A stretch of DNA of 64,000 bases from NCBI GenBank assembly GCA_022376515.1, contig WTXI01000044.1:124001-188000 (forward strand). The letters run 5' to 3'. This document shows positions 1 through 11,293 of this stretch, piece after piece. The first letter of the stretch is position 1. Every line of letters starts with the position of its first letter. A program made the translations under genes and the position numbers. The notes beneath the pieces are model-generated. The model had not been told where the DNA came from and searched no databases. It saw nothing but the letters and a program-made list of their open reading frames with translations. Origin of the DNA: Lactifluus volemus (lineage: Eukaryota; Basidiomycota; Agaricomycetes; Russulales; Russulaceae).

Positions 1-123
1 ATAATAAGCAGGAAGTGCCTGGGTGCCGCGACGCCCGGGACGGGATGGGAAACGTGCCTCTTATTCGCCTTGTCGTCGTCGTCGTCCTTGTCGTCGTCTA
101 CTTCTCTTCCCTTTCTAATCGCA

Positions 124-2148
124 ATGGTAAAGCTGTCTCTTCCAACATGGGACAGAGACAAGTCTCAATTTCAGGCTGGCACTTCCTTCACTCCTTCTTT
201 TGCTAGCCGCTTTAAACCTTCTGTCTCACCGACTACTACTGCCCTCCTTCGTCGCTTCAAATCAACCGATTCGGCCTCACAGTCAGCCAGCCACCCTTTG
301 ATGACCTTGCGCTTGTCTTCACCCTCCTTCTTGGATTCCTTTGTTCACGATGGTTCATCCGACAGTCCTCTCTATGTCATTGATACCGACAACAACGTCA
401 CCAAGGTCCGTAGGTCCGATCAGAAAGGTTTCGTCAATGTCTCTCGTGTGCGCTGGCCGGAAGATCGACAAAAACTATCATCAATGCTCAAAACCAAGGA
501 TCTTACTGGCGTAGAGGTCGTATTTGGAAAAGGCACTTGGAAACCTGCCAATGAGTTTCTCGGGAGTTCCTTATCAAAGTCCGTCTTTCCTCTTCCCCAT
601 CTATCATCGCCAACCTGACTTTGTATGTTAGTTACCACAAATTCTACATCCCTCACCATCCGCACAGTCTGAGATGGAAGCGCTCGGGTTCTCATTATGC
701 CGTACGTCGTTGTCAATCAGCACATCCGCCCAATCCCCCTTATATGTCCTTCTTTGTAGTGTACAACAGAGACCGTCAAGGGCCCCGTGGCTATATTAGA
801 ACCAGCTATGCAACGAGAGTCTCCACAATTGAAGATCCTAGACCCTCTCTTTCGGGTAGGCACAAGTCGTCCTCAGCGCATGCATAACGGCCTTCCCCTT
901 AGTTTATTGGACTTTTTGCTCGTAACCGCTATGCTATTGGTCACACCCACTGACGAATGGATGAACGTCACCCGTACCCACCCATCCGAGCCCTTACTGG
1001 ATGCCGGGAAAGCCTCCTCTACCACATCCCTCAACGACTCGCGATCCTCGGACCCTGGCCCATCTTATGGCTCTCATCCGTCCGAAACTCCAAATGCGGA
1101 ACCCCCCTCACACTCCTCGGAGACCACCCCGGCGATCGAACGTTGGCGTGCTAGCATAACATCACGTCATAGGGATATCAACCAGTCTCCTGATGGAGAC
1201 GACATAGATGACCGTTCAAGTACAACGGCATCTCGCACAACGAGTCGCTTGTCTTGTCATACCGACATACAATCAACGACGCAACATGTACCCAGTTTGT
1301 CTCTACGAGACGGTCATTACGCGTACTCCACTTCCTCTCTCTCGCTTCTCTCTCGCGTCCATTCTTCTCCCCAACCTGTTCGTCGAAGAACCCGCGAACT
1401 ACCAGTACCACCATTGCCATCTTCTCAGGGGCACCCCTATGGTCATGGACCACTTTCAGCGATGTCTCATGTATCACATGTGTCATACTTGACACATAGC
1501 CAACCCTCGCCAGATACACTAACTTCAATTCCGTCTATTCCGACCTCTTCCTCCATTTCTCCACAACATTCATTACGACCCCTTGTCATAGATCCAAACG
1601 CAGTACCCTCGCGCCGCGTCATCACGTCGGGCATACACTCACGCTCGCTTCCTACCCCTCCGACCCCATCGACATCAAAACCGCGATCAACCCTGCCTCT
1701 TATTCCCTCTAGATCCGCAGTTGCCTCTGTCCCATCAACTCCCCTACCTACACCGATCCCCCCTGTGCCTCATCACCGCCTCCTGTCTCGCTCACGGTCC
1801 TACTCGCATCTCCAGAATGCCTCCGTCTATCCCGATTCTCCTCACGAGTACGAGTTTCCCGTTAAAGCACCGCCGAATTACGACGCGAGCGCTCCTGACC
1901 CCCCTCCTTTGTCCCTTTGCGCACACGTATCCACCCAACGGGTAGCGGTAGGCCGCTCGCTTAGCATCTGCACCACGAACGTTGCACCCGCTCCGAGTGC
2001 CGCAAGCGCAAGCACGTCTTCGACCGCTACAAGCTTGGCCTCTGAAGAGGGTGATCCGTTCGATATGCCCCCAGCATACAGCGCCCTGGACATGGCCCGT
2101 TCGCCACTGCGCCTGCATGCAGTGAACGGGGATGTGGGCGATGGATGA
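124..2148 (+). CDS. DUF6593-like domain protein with long Ser/Pro-rich tail
   Basis: Three exons fit: 124-578, 632-701 and 760-2148, with introns of 53 and 58 bases. All phases agree and give about 637 residues. The N-terminal half runs LYVIDTD, VEVVFGKGTWKPANEF, FYIPHHPHSLRWK, ETVKGPVAILEPAM and LLDFLLVTAMLLVTPTDEW, a pattern I recall from the fungal DUF6593 family, which is of unknown function and common in agaricomycetes. The remainder is low-complexity Ser/Pro/Thr with SRS and PTPP runs and an acidic end, probably disordered. I chose the ATG at 124; the frame is open further upstream through a TCG repeat but without an earlier ATG. No membrane anchor or signal peptide is evident. The domain call is moderately sure, the function unknown. 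The exact 5' end could change if an upstream exon exists outside the window. Confidence 0.62.
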
Positions 2149-2701
2149 CGACACGGTTGAAGTGGAGCTTTTCAAATTGGATTTACGTTTTGTGCTTTGA
2201 TCTTCCAATGTTGCTTCTCGCCGCGCGCGAGACCCGGACGGACGCGATACGTTGTAGTTGATAGTTTTAATTCCAAGTTCCTCATCAATCCTTTGTCCAT
2301 CTCCATCTCCAAACCTCCATTTCTCAATCTCAATCTCTGGTTCTTTTTTTTTTTTTTTTGGGTAACTCAGTCCGTAATGCTCTATCCTAGTTTTTAGCAT
2401 CTGACGAAAGAGGTGAGGCGAATTTGGAAGGTTGTTGGGGATGGACGGGGGGGGGCGCCTACACTTCTTCGGCTACTACTACACATTCTTGTTTTTTTTT
2501 ACCAGTATCGCTGGCAACCAATAACAACGTTTTGTAATGTACTTTGTAGACCCACAGGTCCTCAGAGAGCCCTTTTTTTCATTCTACCCATAATTATCTG
2601 TCCCTTGGGTTTTTCTTGTGGATCCCTCATCATGCTTTTTAGATTTCTGGAGGTAGATTTTGGTGTTGTAATTTTTACTACAAGCAACGGGTCCGAGTCC
2701 A
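2149..2701. other. Gene-free stretch with T- and G-runs
   Basis: No convincing reading frame. It contains a T run near 2345-2360 and a G run near 2448-2456. This is probably the 3' flank of the preceding gene up to the MITE. Confidence 0.5.
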
Positions 2702-2704
2702 TAA

Positions 2705-3074
2705 CACTGGTTGGGATACTGCCTTTTGAGGCTGACAAAATCTTGACATAATCGTAATATAAGGCCATTTATTTTTCTTCATTTTTTATGAGAATAAATA
2801 TGAGTAAAATGATTATATATTGTCAAGCTAAATGTACATCACAAAATTAAGCCAAAATCATACTTCTCTAATTGATAGACATTGTGCTAGATAACATGCA
2901 AGATCAGTTTGAGTAAAAATACTTTACTTTCATTTTGTGTCATTCATTTAGCTTAACAATATATAATCATTTTACTTATATTTATCCTCATAAAAAATGA
3001 AGAAAAACAAATGGCCTTATATTACAATTATGTTAAGGTTTTGTTAGCCTCAAAAGGCAGTTTTCCAACCAGTG
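2705..3074. mobile_element. 370-bp foldback MITE, PIF/Harbinger-like
   Basis: The left arm (2705-2834) and right arm (2945-3074) are each 130 bases and near-perfect reverse complements; the outer ends read CACTGGTTGG and CCAACCAGTG. The element is flanked by TAA at 2702-2704 and TAA at 3075-3077, a 3-base target duplication. A TWA target site with long terminal inverted repeats is characteristic of PIF/Harbinger elements and their non-autonomous (Tourist-like) MITEs. The element is strongly AT-rich compared with its flanks and has no coding capacity, so it would need a transposase from elsewhere. Arm divergence is only a few percent by eye, so insertion is fairly recent. Confidence 0.85.
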
Positions 3075-3077
3075 TAA

Positions 3078-6000
3078 ACTTCCAAAACGAAAGCCGAGAT
3101 GAGATAAGATTTGTGTTTACCACGATCGATTCTTGACAACCAAACAATTATGACGCGGTACGTACGCGGTACGGTAAGCGGGGACAGTTCACGGGAACCA
3201 TGATCGCGTCAAGCGACTTCTGACGCTTCGCCGTCGCTAGGTTACTCTTTCATTACAACAAAAAAAAACTACTGGCAGAGGGGAGGAGATTCCGTAACTT
3301 CTAATCCATTGTTCCCCCCCCGGGGGGGGGGGGGGGGGGGGTGGGAATTGTTGTTTGTTGGAGAGAACATTGTAGATAATTCCAGTGATTAGAACGTTTC
3401 CAGCGATTAGAACGCATTCGTTTCGAGGGTATGATAGAACGACGGGATCGATAGCCGACTTTCAATTGATTGCAAGGACAGGACAGGTCGAATGCTTTGG
3501 GGGCGAGAAGTGGCTTTGCTGAACGCCTCTGAATCAGCCGTTATCTGTACAGTACAGCTCCGTTCGCTGTACTGAACAGCCTGGCGCGGCGGGCTAAAGA
3601 GTCCAGTACCCATACTTTACGCGACGCGTACCATACCAGAACTGTGGGTAAGTTATAAGATATACAGTATTTTACGTAGATGCCGCTGCGATGAAATTTT
3701 TATTGGAGATTGAGACCTCCCCTCAATTATCGAAGGCCAGTGATAGCATCATGGCGATACATATTCCTGGCTAGCTATTGTTCGAAAGAACAGAACGAGT
3801 AAGCTTCGCTAGTACAGCAGCCACACCTTCGTGTGTTAATGCAGGAACAAAGGGTGTCAAACACAGTGGGGCTGGGGATTGAGGCCTTGAGGACCTTCGA
3901 GACATGGTAGACTTAGTACGCAGAGGTGTGGACATGGAACTCCGAGTCGGGTGACGGTGGGCGAAAGCCGGGCCGGGCGGCTCGGGAACTCAACGTCACT
4001 TAGGGCTGGCATTCCTCCTATGCTTTAGCGGTACATCCTGTTGTCATTCAATTTCCAAGACGACCTCTCGTTTGCACCTACAAGTCGCTATAGCAGAGAG
4101 CGCTGGTCAACATCAACAGCGCTCAGATGAGAAGCAAGATGGACCGGAAGTCATTACTCATCCATCATTGCGACTCAGAATCACCAATGACTCATTCACC
4201 GCAGAGATCCGCATATATCAACTTCAGCTGAAATCATCATCCCACTCTTTGTCCTGCCCAAAAACGAACCATGTTGTCATGATGTCGGGTATGATCATCG
4301 ATAATAATCGACTCGGAATTATTCGTTAGTGACCAGCAACGGCGAACTAGTCCGTACCGTAGGTTATTTGGGTTGTGTCACCCACGACGAAACTTTGATT
4401 CATTGGGATCATGCGCTCTGGGAGCACTTCCGTGTTGCCTAACCTAATGCATTGGGCGCGGTTCCAACACACGCATACAGTATTTCCCACCCCAAGGTCC
4501 CCAACTGACCCGCATCTGATGTTGATGGTCCAGTTATCACCTACCCTGGCCAATTGCCGCTGGAGATGTCTTCATTTTTCAATTGCAGTTGATGCCGTCA
4601 ACCGGTGATACAGAGAGCCCTTCAGGTCTATAAAGTCTGCCAGTGTCATCCGATCCCGTTCTATTTCACGGCGTTTTATACCGGTCCCTTCATTTATTCA
4701 AGTGGACATCGGCAAATCCAAGTGCTCCTTTGTCACTGTTGTAATAATGCTTTCCTCGAACCCGAACAATACCTTGGGGCCGTTATTAATGGGTATTGTA
4801 TTCTCATCGATGTGCGTGATGACTGACTCTCGGGCTCACTTGAACAGACAGACCTGACAAAGCAGAACTAGGTTATACGGCGTGACATCTCTACAGGTCT
4901 ACTCATATTTTACTCACCACTGCGAGAAGGACAGGCCCTTTCTAAAGATCTTTGTATGTGCTGTCGTACACCTCCCCTCGCTTGATGTCGCAAAGTGTTT
5001 ACGGTATGTGCCCAGGTTGTAACGCTTCTGTAGGGTCACATTGGCACTGTCCCCACATTTAGCATGTCTTATTCTTTTGAACAGGATATTGGGTTCCCTA
5101 CAGCTTGCCTTGGTCATTCATGCATACTATGTTATCTCAATAACGAACTTCGGCAATTTTTATGCAGATCTCAGCGACGGGCCTCCATGGTTTGTATTAA
5201 AATTCTGTTAACATTTATAATGGTTTCAAGCTTGCGGATCGTAACAGGAGTTACCGGCTCCATACTTTGTTTGCAAGTATGTTTGTCTTCCAAAATCAAA
5301 GTACACGTAACTAATGACTGTTACTGTGCCCTAGTTCTCCTTGTGGCTGCCACTCAGCAGTGCGTCCCTCAGTCCTTGGTCTTATTGCAATATGATTTCG
5401 CATTAACTCGGAGTTTCATGTCAGGTTTTATGCTTGGAGAATTTTCAAGTGTACGTGTGTCCGAATCCCAACGCTTATCGATAGCAGATCCATTGCTTAT
5501 TCTCTTGGGACAGTAAGCATGGGCAAGATTTACATCCCAATCCTCATCGTAGCCCTCCCATTTCGTTGCATGACTATCTACTAGTTCATTGATGATATCA
5601 CTTCTAGGTGGCCATAACCTTACTTGAGCTGGGTAGGTCCTGTCTCCGTGATCTACTGTTGAGAAGCTTACTTGTCTGACAGTGGTTGGAATCGGTGGGT
5701 GATGAATTTGTGTTCAAATCTTCAGCTCTGACTCCGAGCTATTGCGTCTACTGTGCCTAGGTTTCGTCTTCAAGTGGCAAGTTTTATTGGGTATTTCCAC
5801 TAAATAAAGACTTATGGTCCTCTCAGCTTTCAAAAATCCTCTTGCAAAGAGAAAGTTTTGACTGTACCCCATTTTGGTCGCATTCCTTTTTGTCACTAAA
5901 TCTTCTATCTTCCAGCCCTACACAATCTCTTTTGTCTCGTCAGAACTCGCGTGCGATATGATCATCACTTCAAGTATGGTGTATTACCTAGTTATGCGAA

Positions 6001-6736
6001 GCTCAAAAGTGAAGCGGTGAGTAAATCTATGGTCTGTCAAGCAACCATGATGCGAGTGATATGTTGGTGCTGCACAGGTCCAACACTTCGCCGGCTAGGA
6101 CACTCGCGCTCTACTGCATTAACAGTGGGTTTCTTGTCGTGTTCGTCTCGTTCGTCGTCCACTCTACCCTCTTGTGACTTTCTCCACAGAGTATTCGCGG
6201 CATTGACTCTCGTTACCGTTGGTATTTTCCATCATAAATCTTGTATCTATCTTGCTGACCACACGCAGTTCGTGTGCTACCCTTATACTACCATGTATGC
6301 CCCATTTTTCTCCATCCTCGTGCACCTCTACTCGTGCTCTTTCATGGCAATGTGTGTCCATCCCTTCCACTCCTCCATTCCCAGGTGTCCTCATGGTCAC
6401 CAATCTCTCCAATGGCAGATTGAATTCCCGGGACCACCTTCGCAACGCGGTCCACACCAGCACCGCATTCGCAACCTTTTCGGTCTCTTTGGCTGCACCT
6501 ACCACACGCCCCGGCGCCACTCAGGCTGGCAACACCACATCAAATGTTGGTCATGGCACCGTCGGTCTTAACAAATTTTTCAAAAAGATGACTACGCTCC
6601 GATCCACTGAGGATGGAGGGATATCTAATGGTACGTCGAACTTTGCTGCCGCAGACAGACATAAGAACAAGCCGTTTCCCTTGAATACACTTCCGACGAG
6701 TGATTCAGTCGTAGCACCTATTCCTCCGCTTTTCGA
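3078..6736. other. Long stretch without a recognisable gene
   Basis: Only short, unconserved-looking frames. A plus-strand frame pair at about 5951-6770 with Ser/Thr-rich translation could be a small multi-exon gene, but I see no domain and no consistent set of splice sites. Confidence 0.4.
3314..3341. repeat. C8G20 homopolymer block
   Basis: Eight C followed directly by twenty G. This can fold as a C/G hairpin or G-quadruplex and may also be an assembly junction artefact. Confidence 0.8.
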
Positions 6737-7039
6737 TCATTCATCTGGTTTAACCACGAGCCATGTATGATACGTGCCTGTATGATACTGGACTGTACAT
6801 TTACAGTTTTTCCACTTATCTTGCTCGTTACCGCACTTGCAGTATGTCTTAGAATCGAAATATGGGTAAATCTTGATCCCGACTCGTATCTTTTCTTCTT
6901 GAGCGTTCCGAAGGTATACGATAATTGGCGTGCCACTGAACGTCGTCGAGAAGCATGACCCATTAGAAACGACAACTGTCTGTACGTATTCGACGCATTT
7001 GCTGTGCCAGTGGGAACTATCAGATACTGAGGAACCCAC
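6737..7039 (-). pseudogene. Fragment of a possible secreted beta-sandwich protein
   Basis: The minus-strand frame reads SVSDSSHWHSKC, SNGSCFSTTFSGTPIIVY and then a Cys-rich stretch with TYCKCG and CKC. The motif S-x-F-x-G-T-x-I-x-V-Y after a short His/Cys segment resembles the repeated extracellular beta-sandwich domains of agaricomycete membrane glycoproteins. No signal peptide, upstream partner domain or transmembrane segment could be joined on. It therefore looks like a broken copy or one exon of an unresolved gene. The domain resemblance is from memory and weak. Confidence 0.3.
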
Positions 7040-7514
7040 AGATCATTCCAAATTCATCATAGCATCCGTGTCGAGCGCAGTCTTCAAAAGGGAACTGAAA
7101 GAGAGACAGATACACGAAAATTACTGTAGCGAGAGAACAAAAGCAAGCTCGAGGCGATCTAACCAAAGAGGAAGTTGTGAAACATGAGGAACGTAGAAGA
7201 TGAAAGGACACAGCTTGTGGCACGAGACCGAAAACAGCGGTACCGTGGCCGAGGCGCAAGGGGGTCGTGGCCGAAGCAAGTGAGATGATCCGAAAACAGG
7301 TCGAGGGTCTAGAGGCAAGTTCTTGAAAACGTGATGGGCTCGGAAGCTGCAAATCGAGGCGCAAGAACATGGCTGCAAGGTCAGCGATACAGCTGACCTT
7401 ACAATACTTTTGGAAAGGGTTAACGTCCTTATCGCTTCAATCTAATCTACTACAGACTACCTACACTTTAGTCTACTCGCGTACAGAAGTCTTACACAAG
7501 GTAAAAAGAAAAAC

Positions 7515-9525
7515 CTAAACATGACAGAAAACATCCGAAATCTCTAGTAACCCATCATAGTCTTGATCCCTTGCTGCCTGATAAAACTTTCCCCATATTT
7601 TAGAATTCTCGATATCCTCCCACATTTTTAATACATCCAACGTCTCGGAGTTTTGATTGCCATCGGCTTGAATGCTCCCTGCGTTGAACTTGTCAAATCG
7701 GCACGGAAACAATAGATGAAGGACCACCAGGATGCATGCGAAAAGGTCATCTGCAGGTTCGGGCATATATAATTGCTCCCCTGACTGAAGAAGTCGCCTC
7801 GGCCAGCAGATGTAACCACCGGAGTAGTCAGTGGAGCGATGCCCCCATGAATCGAAAGCTGTTTCGTAATCGATGATCACCACATTGACATCGTTCTGTT
7901 CCCATTTAAGAATTAAATTTGATAGGCGAACATCTCGATGGATGATCCCTTGACCATGCAGGTATCTCAAGCCGTCTATCATGCCTCGGACAACCTTGCG
8001 TGATACGGCCGCTGACTCTCCCGGTAAGACGGGTTGTCCTATCGGCAAGATTCCTAGCTCCCCAGATCCGCGAATCCACACTAGTTCGGGGATATGCAGG
8101 GATTCAGCGTTGCGTAATTTTCCCAGGATCGTGATCTCGTTATCCAAAGAACGATTACTATGCGCAATCTTCAGCACAAATTGGTTCTTTGGTTCCTGGT
8201 GTCGACGTGGGGGAAACCAGGTGGCAGTGTTCTTGACAGTTTGAGATCGAGTGGGGTATTTTCGCATATCATCCAGTCGTGGAATGGCCTTTTTAACAGA
8301 AAGCAGGAAGTGATGTTTTCCCACCGAAAGCACTGAGAATTTAGGGTCTAATGCTTTATCGAGCGAGGGAATTGTCGCTCGCAACTGTGACGCAGACGAT
8401 GTTTCGGCAAAGATGATGGCATCTGCAAGGGATTGGCAAAGATACTCCTGAATTTTCGGGCCTGTCTCGTCAAACACGGCGTCGTAGACCCAGGAAGAGG
8501 AATAGTTTGATAGGACCCCTATAAAGCGTGACCGATGTGGTTGCTTCTCGCGTATACTTTTGAAATAATCCAACATCTGTCCGCAATGCGCGGCCGTTCG
8601 TGGTTCGACGCTCGGTAATTTGAATTCCAGAAAGTACCGAACGGAGTATGGGAGGCGATCGTCGTCATATGTGGCAACGCTGACATCTGCGTGGAAATCA
8701 TTGCGCTGACTGGTGTCCACTACGAAAATATCGTTCGTCTCGTTGTAAAGGCCCTCTTTAATCGCACCAATGAAGTCTGGAAACATGTCGAGCTCTTTCT
8801 TCCAAGTTTTTCCCTGCAACGCTGAGAGCTTTGACGTGAGGATCTTGCTACTCGGGTGCTGCTGCTCCTGAATGAACATATTCTGGCCGACCCGCCCATC
8901 GTCTTGTAGGAGTTTCCAGGCCTGCGCACGGGTGACGGATCCTTGAAAGGGGTTAAATCTAAAAATGCCCTAATACAGAAGCTCACATACCCCATTTCCG
9001 ATTAGTCTCAACTCTTATTGTGTCACGGAGGGTAGTAACCATGTCGGTGGATTCCACTAATCTCTGCATGGCTTCAATCATTTTATCCTTCTCCGCCGCC
9101 CTGTCTTTGAATAGTCTGACCGAATCCAAATACCAAGTGACGATCTTGAAGAACCAAGTTATCTATAAGCTGTCGAATCCGCAGCAAGGACTTACAGTCG
9201 AGAGCAATAAGTTGACATCTGCTGATTGTGGCGAGCTTAGACCTACTCAAAGGGATAAAACCGCCGAATATGTGACAGGATGACAGATATACTAACCCTT
9301 TGGGTAGACTGCGTGAATCAGAGCAATAGAAATGTGATTGGGTACCAGGGTAGCGATCTCGGTGAGACGGTCGATAATAATTTGGTCCATAGTAGTGGTT
9401 GGGATGTCTGTGCTTATCTCAGCGTCGGGTAACTGTACAATGCCCCTATCAGGCTCGAGCTGTCTTTTCAAATTGAGCTTGACGGCGAGGACGGCTGAAC
9501 GGGCTCTCTCCGTACTGCTACCCAT
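7515..9525 (-). CDS. Fungal-type (FunK1-like) kinase with N-terminal nuclease-like region
   Basis: Four exons join in phase: 9525-9297, 9218-9196, 9144-8991 and 8941-7515, with introns of 78, 51 and 49 bases, giving 610 residues. The N-terminal third reads WYLDSVRLFKDRAAEKDKM, then NDFHADVSVATY and YFLEFKLP; the D...ExK spacing resembles PD-(D/E)XK nucleases. The C-terminal part has the kinase lysine in QFVLKIA, the helix-C glutamate in NEITIL, the catalytic loop IIHRDVRLSN and the metal-binding IIDYE in place of DFG. There is no clear glycine-rich loop, as is usual in this lineage-specific fungal family. The call is firm for kinase and inferred for nuclease. It may act on protein substrates of unknown identity. 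It stands just downstream of the family A/SDR array on the same strand, with no evidence of a functional link. Confidence 0.83.
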
Positions 9526-9766
9526 CTACGTCTCTCCGCTGCAACTACCCTTCCAAAGAATGCGCCAACCCGCTTCCGCAAAACGGAAAGCAGTGCGACA
9601 GACCCTACGTCCCACCCGGATGGGTTTTTTATGCTTGAGGTTGTGTATCTTGCTTGGTCGTTACGCGATACGTCCGGTGGGGAATACATGAAACAAGCAC
9701 GAGAGCAACACGATGAACCGCAAATGAATGACAGGATTTGTCCCGGTTCCGTGAAAACAGCTGCAT

Positions 9767-11013
9767 TTACCACGCATTGTCCCAAATTTCTTCATCGTCA
9801 TCGCTGGCAAGCCCTGCAGATGTAGTATCCGAGCCAGCTGGTCTCTCTTTATAGTCCATGTCTTTGACCCATAACCTCCGTTGTGCGGCTTCGTAGGCTT
9901 CGTGTGAGCGCTCATTGATGCCACGCCATTGGTCCTTCCACTTTTTGACGTGTGTGACCCAGACTCGAGATTCCTCGATTCGAACGCCCGAGAATGTGAA
10001 CGTAGTCATGAAACCCCCTTCCATAGTACCACAAATTTTGCCGTCGGCAAGGAAAGTGATCGTCCCCGTGTTCTCTGGGCCATATTCCATCTCGCCCTCA
10101 CCCTGCTCATAACCTCGCCACTCGAACGCGACCGTCTCACCAACGGTCTCCGGAGGCGCGCCGCAGCGGATGATGCCCGTGACGACGCCAAACTTGAAGC
10201 TGCCCCAAAGATGTCTACCGGTACCGCGGGAGGCAGAAAGCGTGAGATTGAGACCGCTAGAGGCGTTGTCGGGCCATTCTTCCGCGAGGTATGGCGCATC
10301 GATAACATATTTTCCCTGGACATTGAGAGCAGAAAACTGGAATACCTGGTGATGAGCGGCACTGTAAGCGAGATAAAATGAATCCACAGTACTTTCTTGT
10401 CACTGCCACTGACCCTGGCCATTTTCCCCCCAATGCCCCCGTCGTTTGTGGCGTTTCGCTTGCGTGAGGGTACAGCCCCCAGTGGAATATTTTCTTCGTC
10501 GAACTCCGCAAGGACGGCTTCATGTCTGCGACGCAGTTCCACCAGGCGCTTCTCCCGCTTCTTTCCTCTGACCTTCTCCTTCTGTTCAAAACGGATACGG
10601 ACCTTCTCACTTTCGGCATTCCACAAAGTCTTCAGCTCATTCTCCAGTTTTCCAAGTCGCCCCGGAACTTTGAGATCATGCCCGTCATCAAAGGCAGCTA
10701 GGAGCGCCTTCTTGGCCGCCGGCTTAGTCTTGAGCGGCTTCAGCCCGAAGTGCATCAGTTGGGCTATGTAGTACGTGACAGTTTCGTCCTTGTGTCTGTG
10801 CGGGGAAGGCGGTTTACGCGGAACGGACGTGTTTGTGAGCAGTAGTGGGTCTGTTTCGACCCCCCACGTGAGGAGACGGTGTAGATGTCGAGGGTCGGCA
10901 CGTGGATAACGACGGCCATCCAGCACCACAAACAGACCAGAACTGTCGTAGAAGAAAACGTGGTCGCGAGTAACGGGGTCAACTTGAATCTCGCAATTAT
11001 TGCGAGACAACAT
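9767..11013 (-). CDS. Family A protein, copy 1 (unknown function)
   Basis: Two exons, 11013-10393 and 10336-9767, with a 56-base intron ending TTCCAG, give 396 residues without interruption. Architecture: an N-terminal module with PVTRDHVFFYDSSGLFVVLD and YPRADPRHLHRLLTW; a conserved block YYIAQLMHFGLKPLKTKP followed by AAKKALLAAF; a charged helical, coiled-coil-like segment (KVRIRFEQKEKVRGKKREKR); a basic patch resembling a nuclear signal; then a beta-rich C-terminal domain (SFKFGVVTGIIRCG, GETVAFEWRGYEQGEGEMEY, GTITFLADGKICGTMEGG) and an acidic tail. I do not recognise the family. The start was chosen at the Met nearest the conserved module, 22 codons inside a longer open frame. This is the most diverged N-terminus among copies 1-4 and lies 280 bases from SDR copy 1. 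Confidence 0.75.
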
Positions 11014-11293
11014 GATCGCCAGCTGGTCTGGACACAGAGCGCTTACGTACACAAACGAACCCAAATGAAGTTCTCTCACAAGTGATAGCTGTAAATAACC
11101 TAATAAAGAGACATTTTCAAGGCCTTTCAGGCCTATCTTGGAATTCTCCTTCCTGAAGTATGTATAGAAGGAAACCTAATACTATGACCGCTCGAATTTA
11201 GTACGGTGAGACTTCCCACTAAAGCATCAAAGGGGAGAATAGGTCCATCCATCAGCAGAACACTCACATCCCAGCGTGGAACCGTAATGACAT

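Noticed and set aside
5951..6770. Possible plus-strand gene in the left gene-poor region
   Set aside because: Two frames of Ser/Thr-rich translation but no consistent exon phases or domain.
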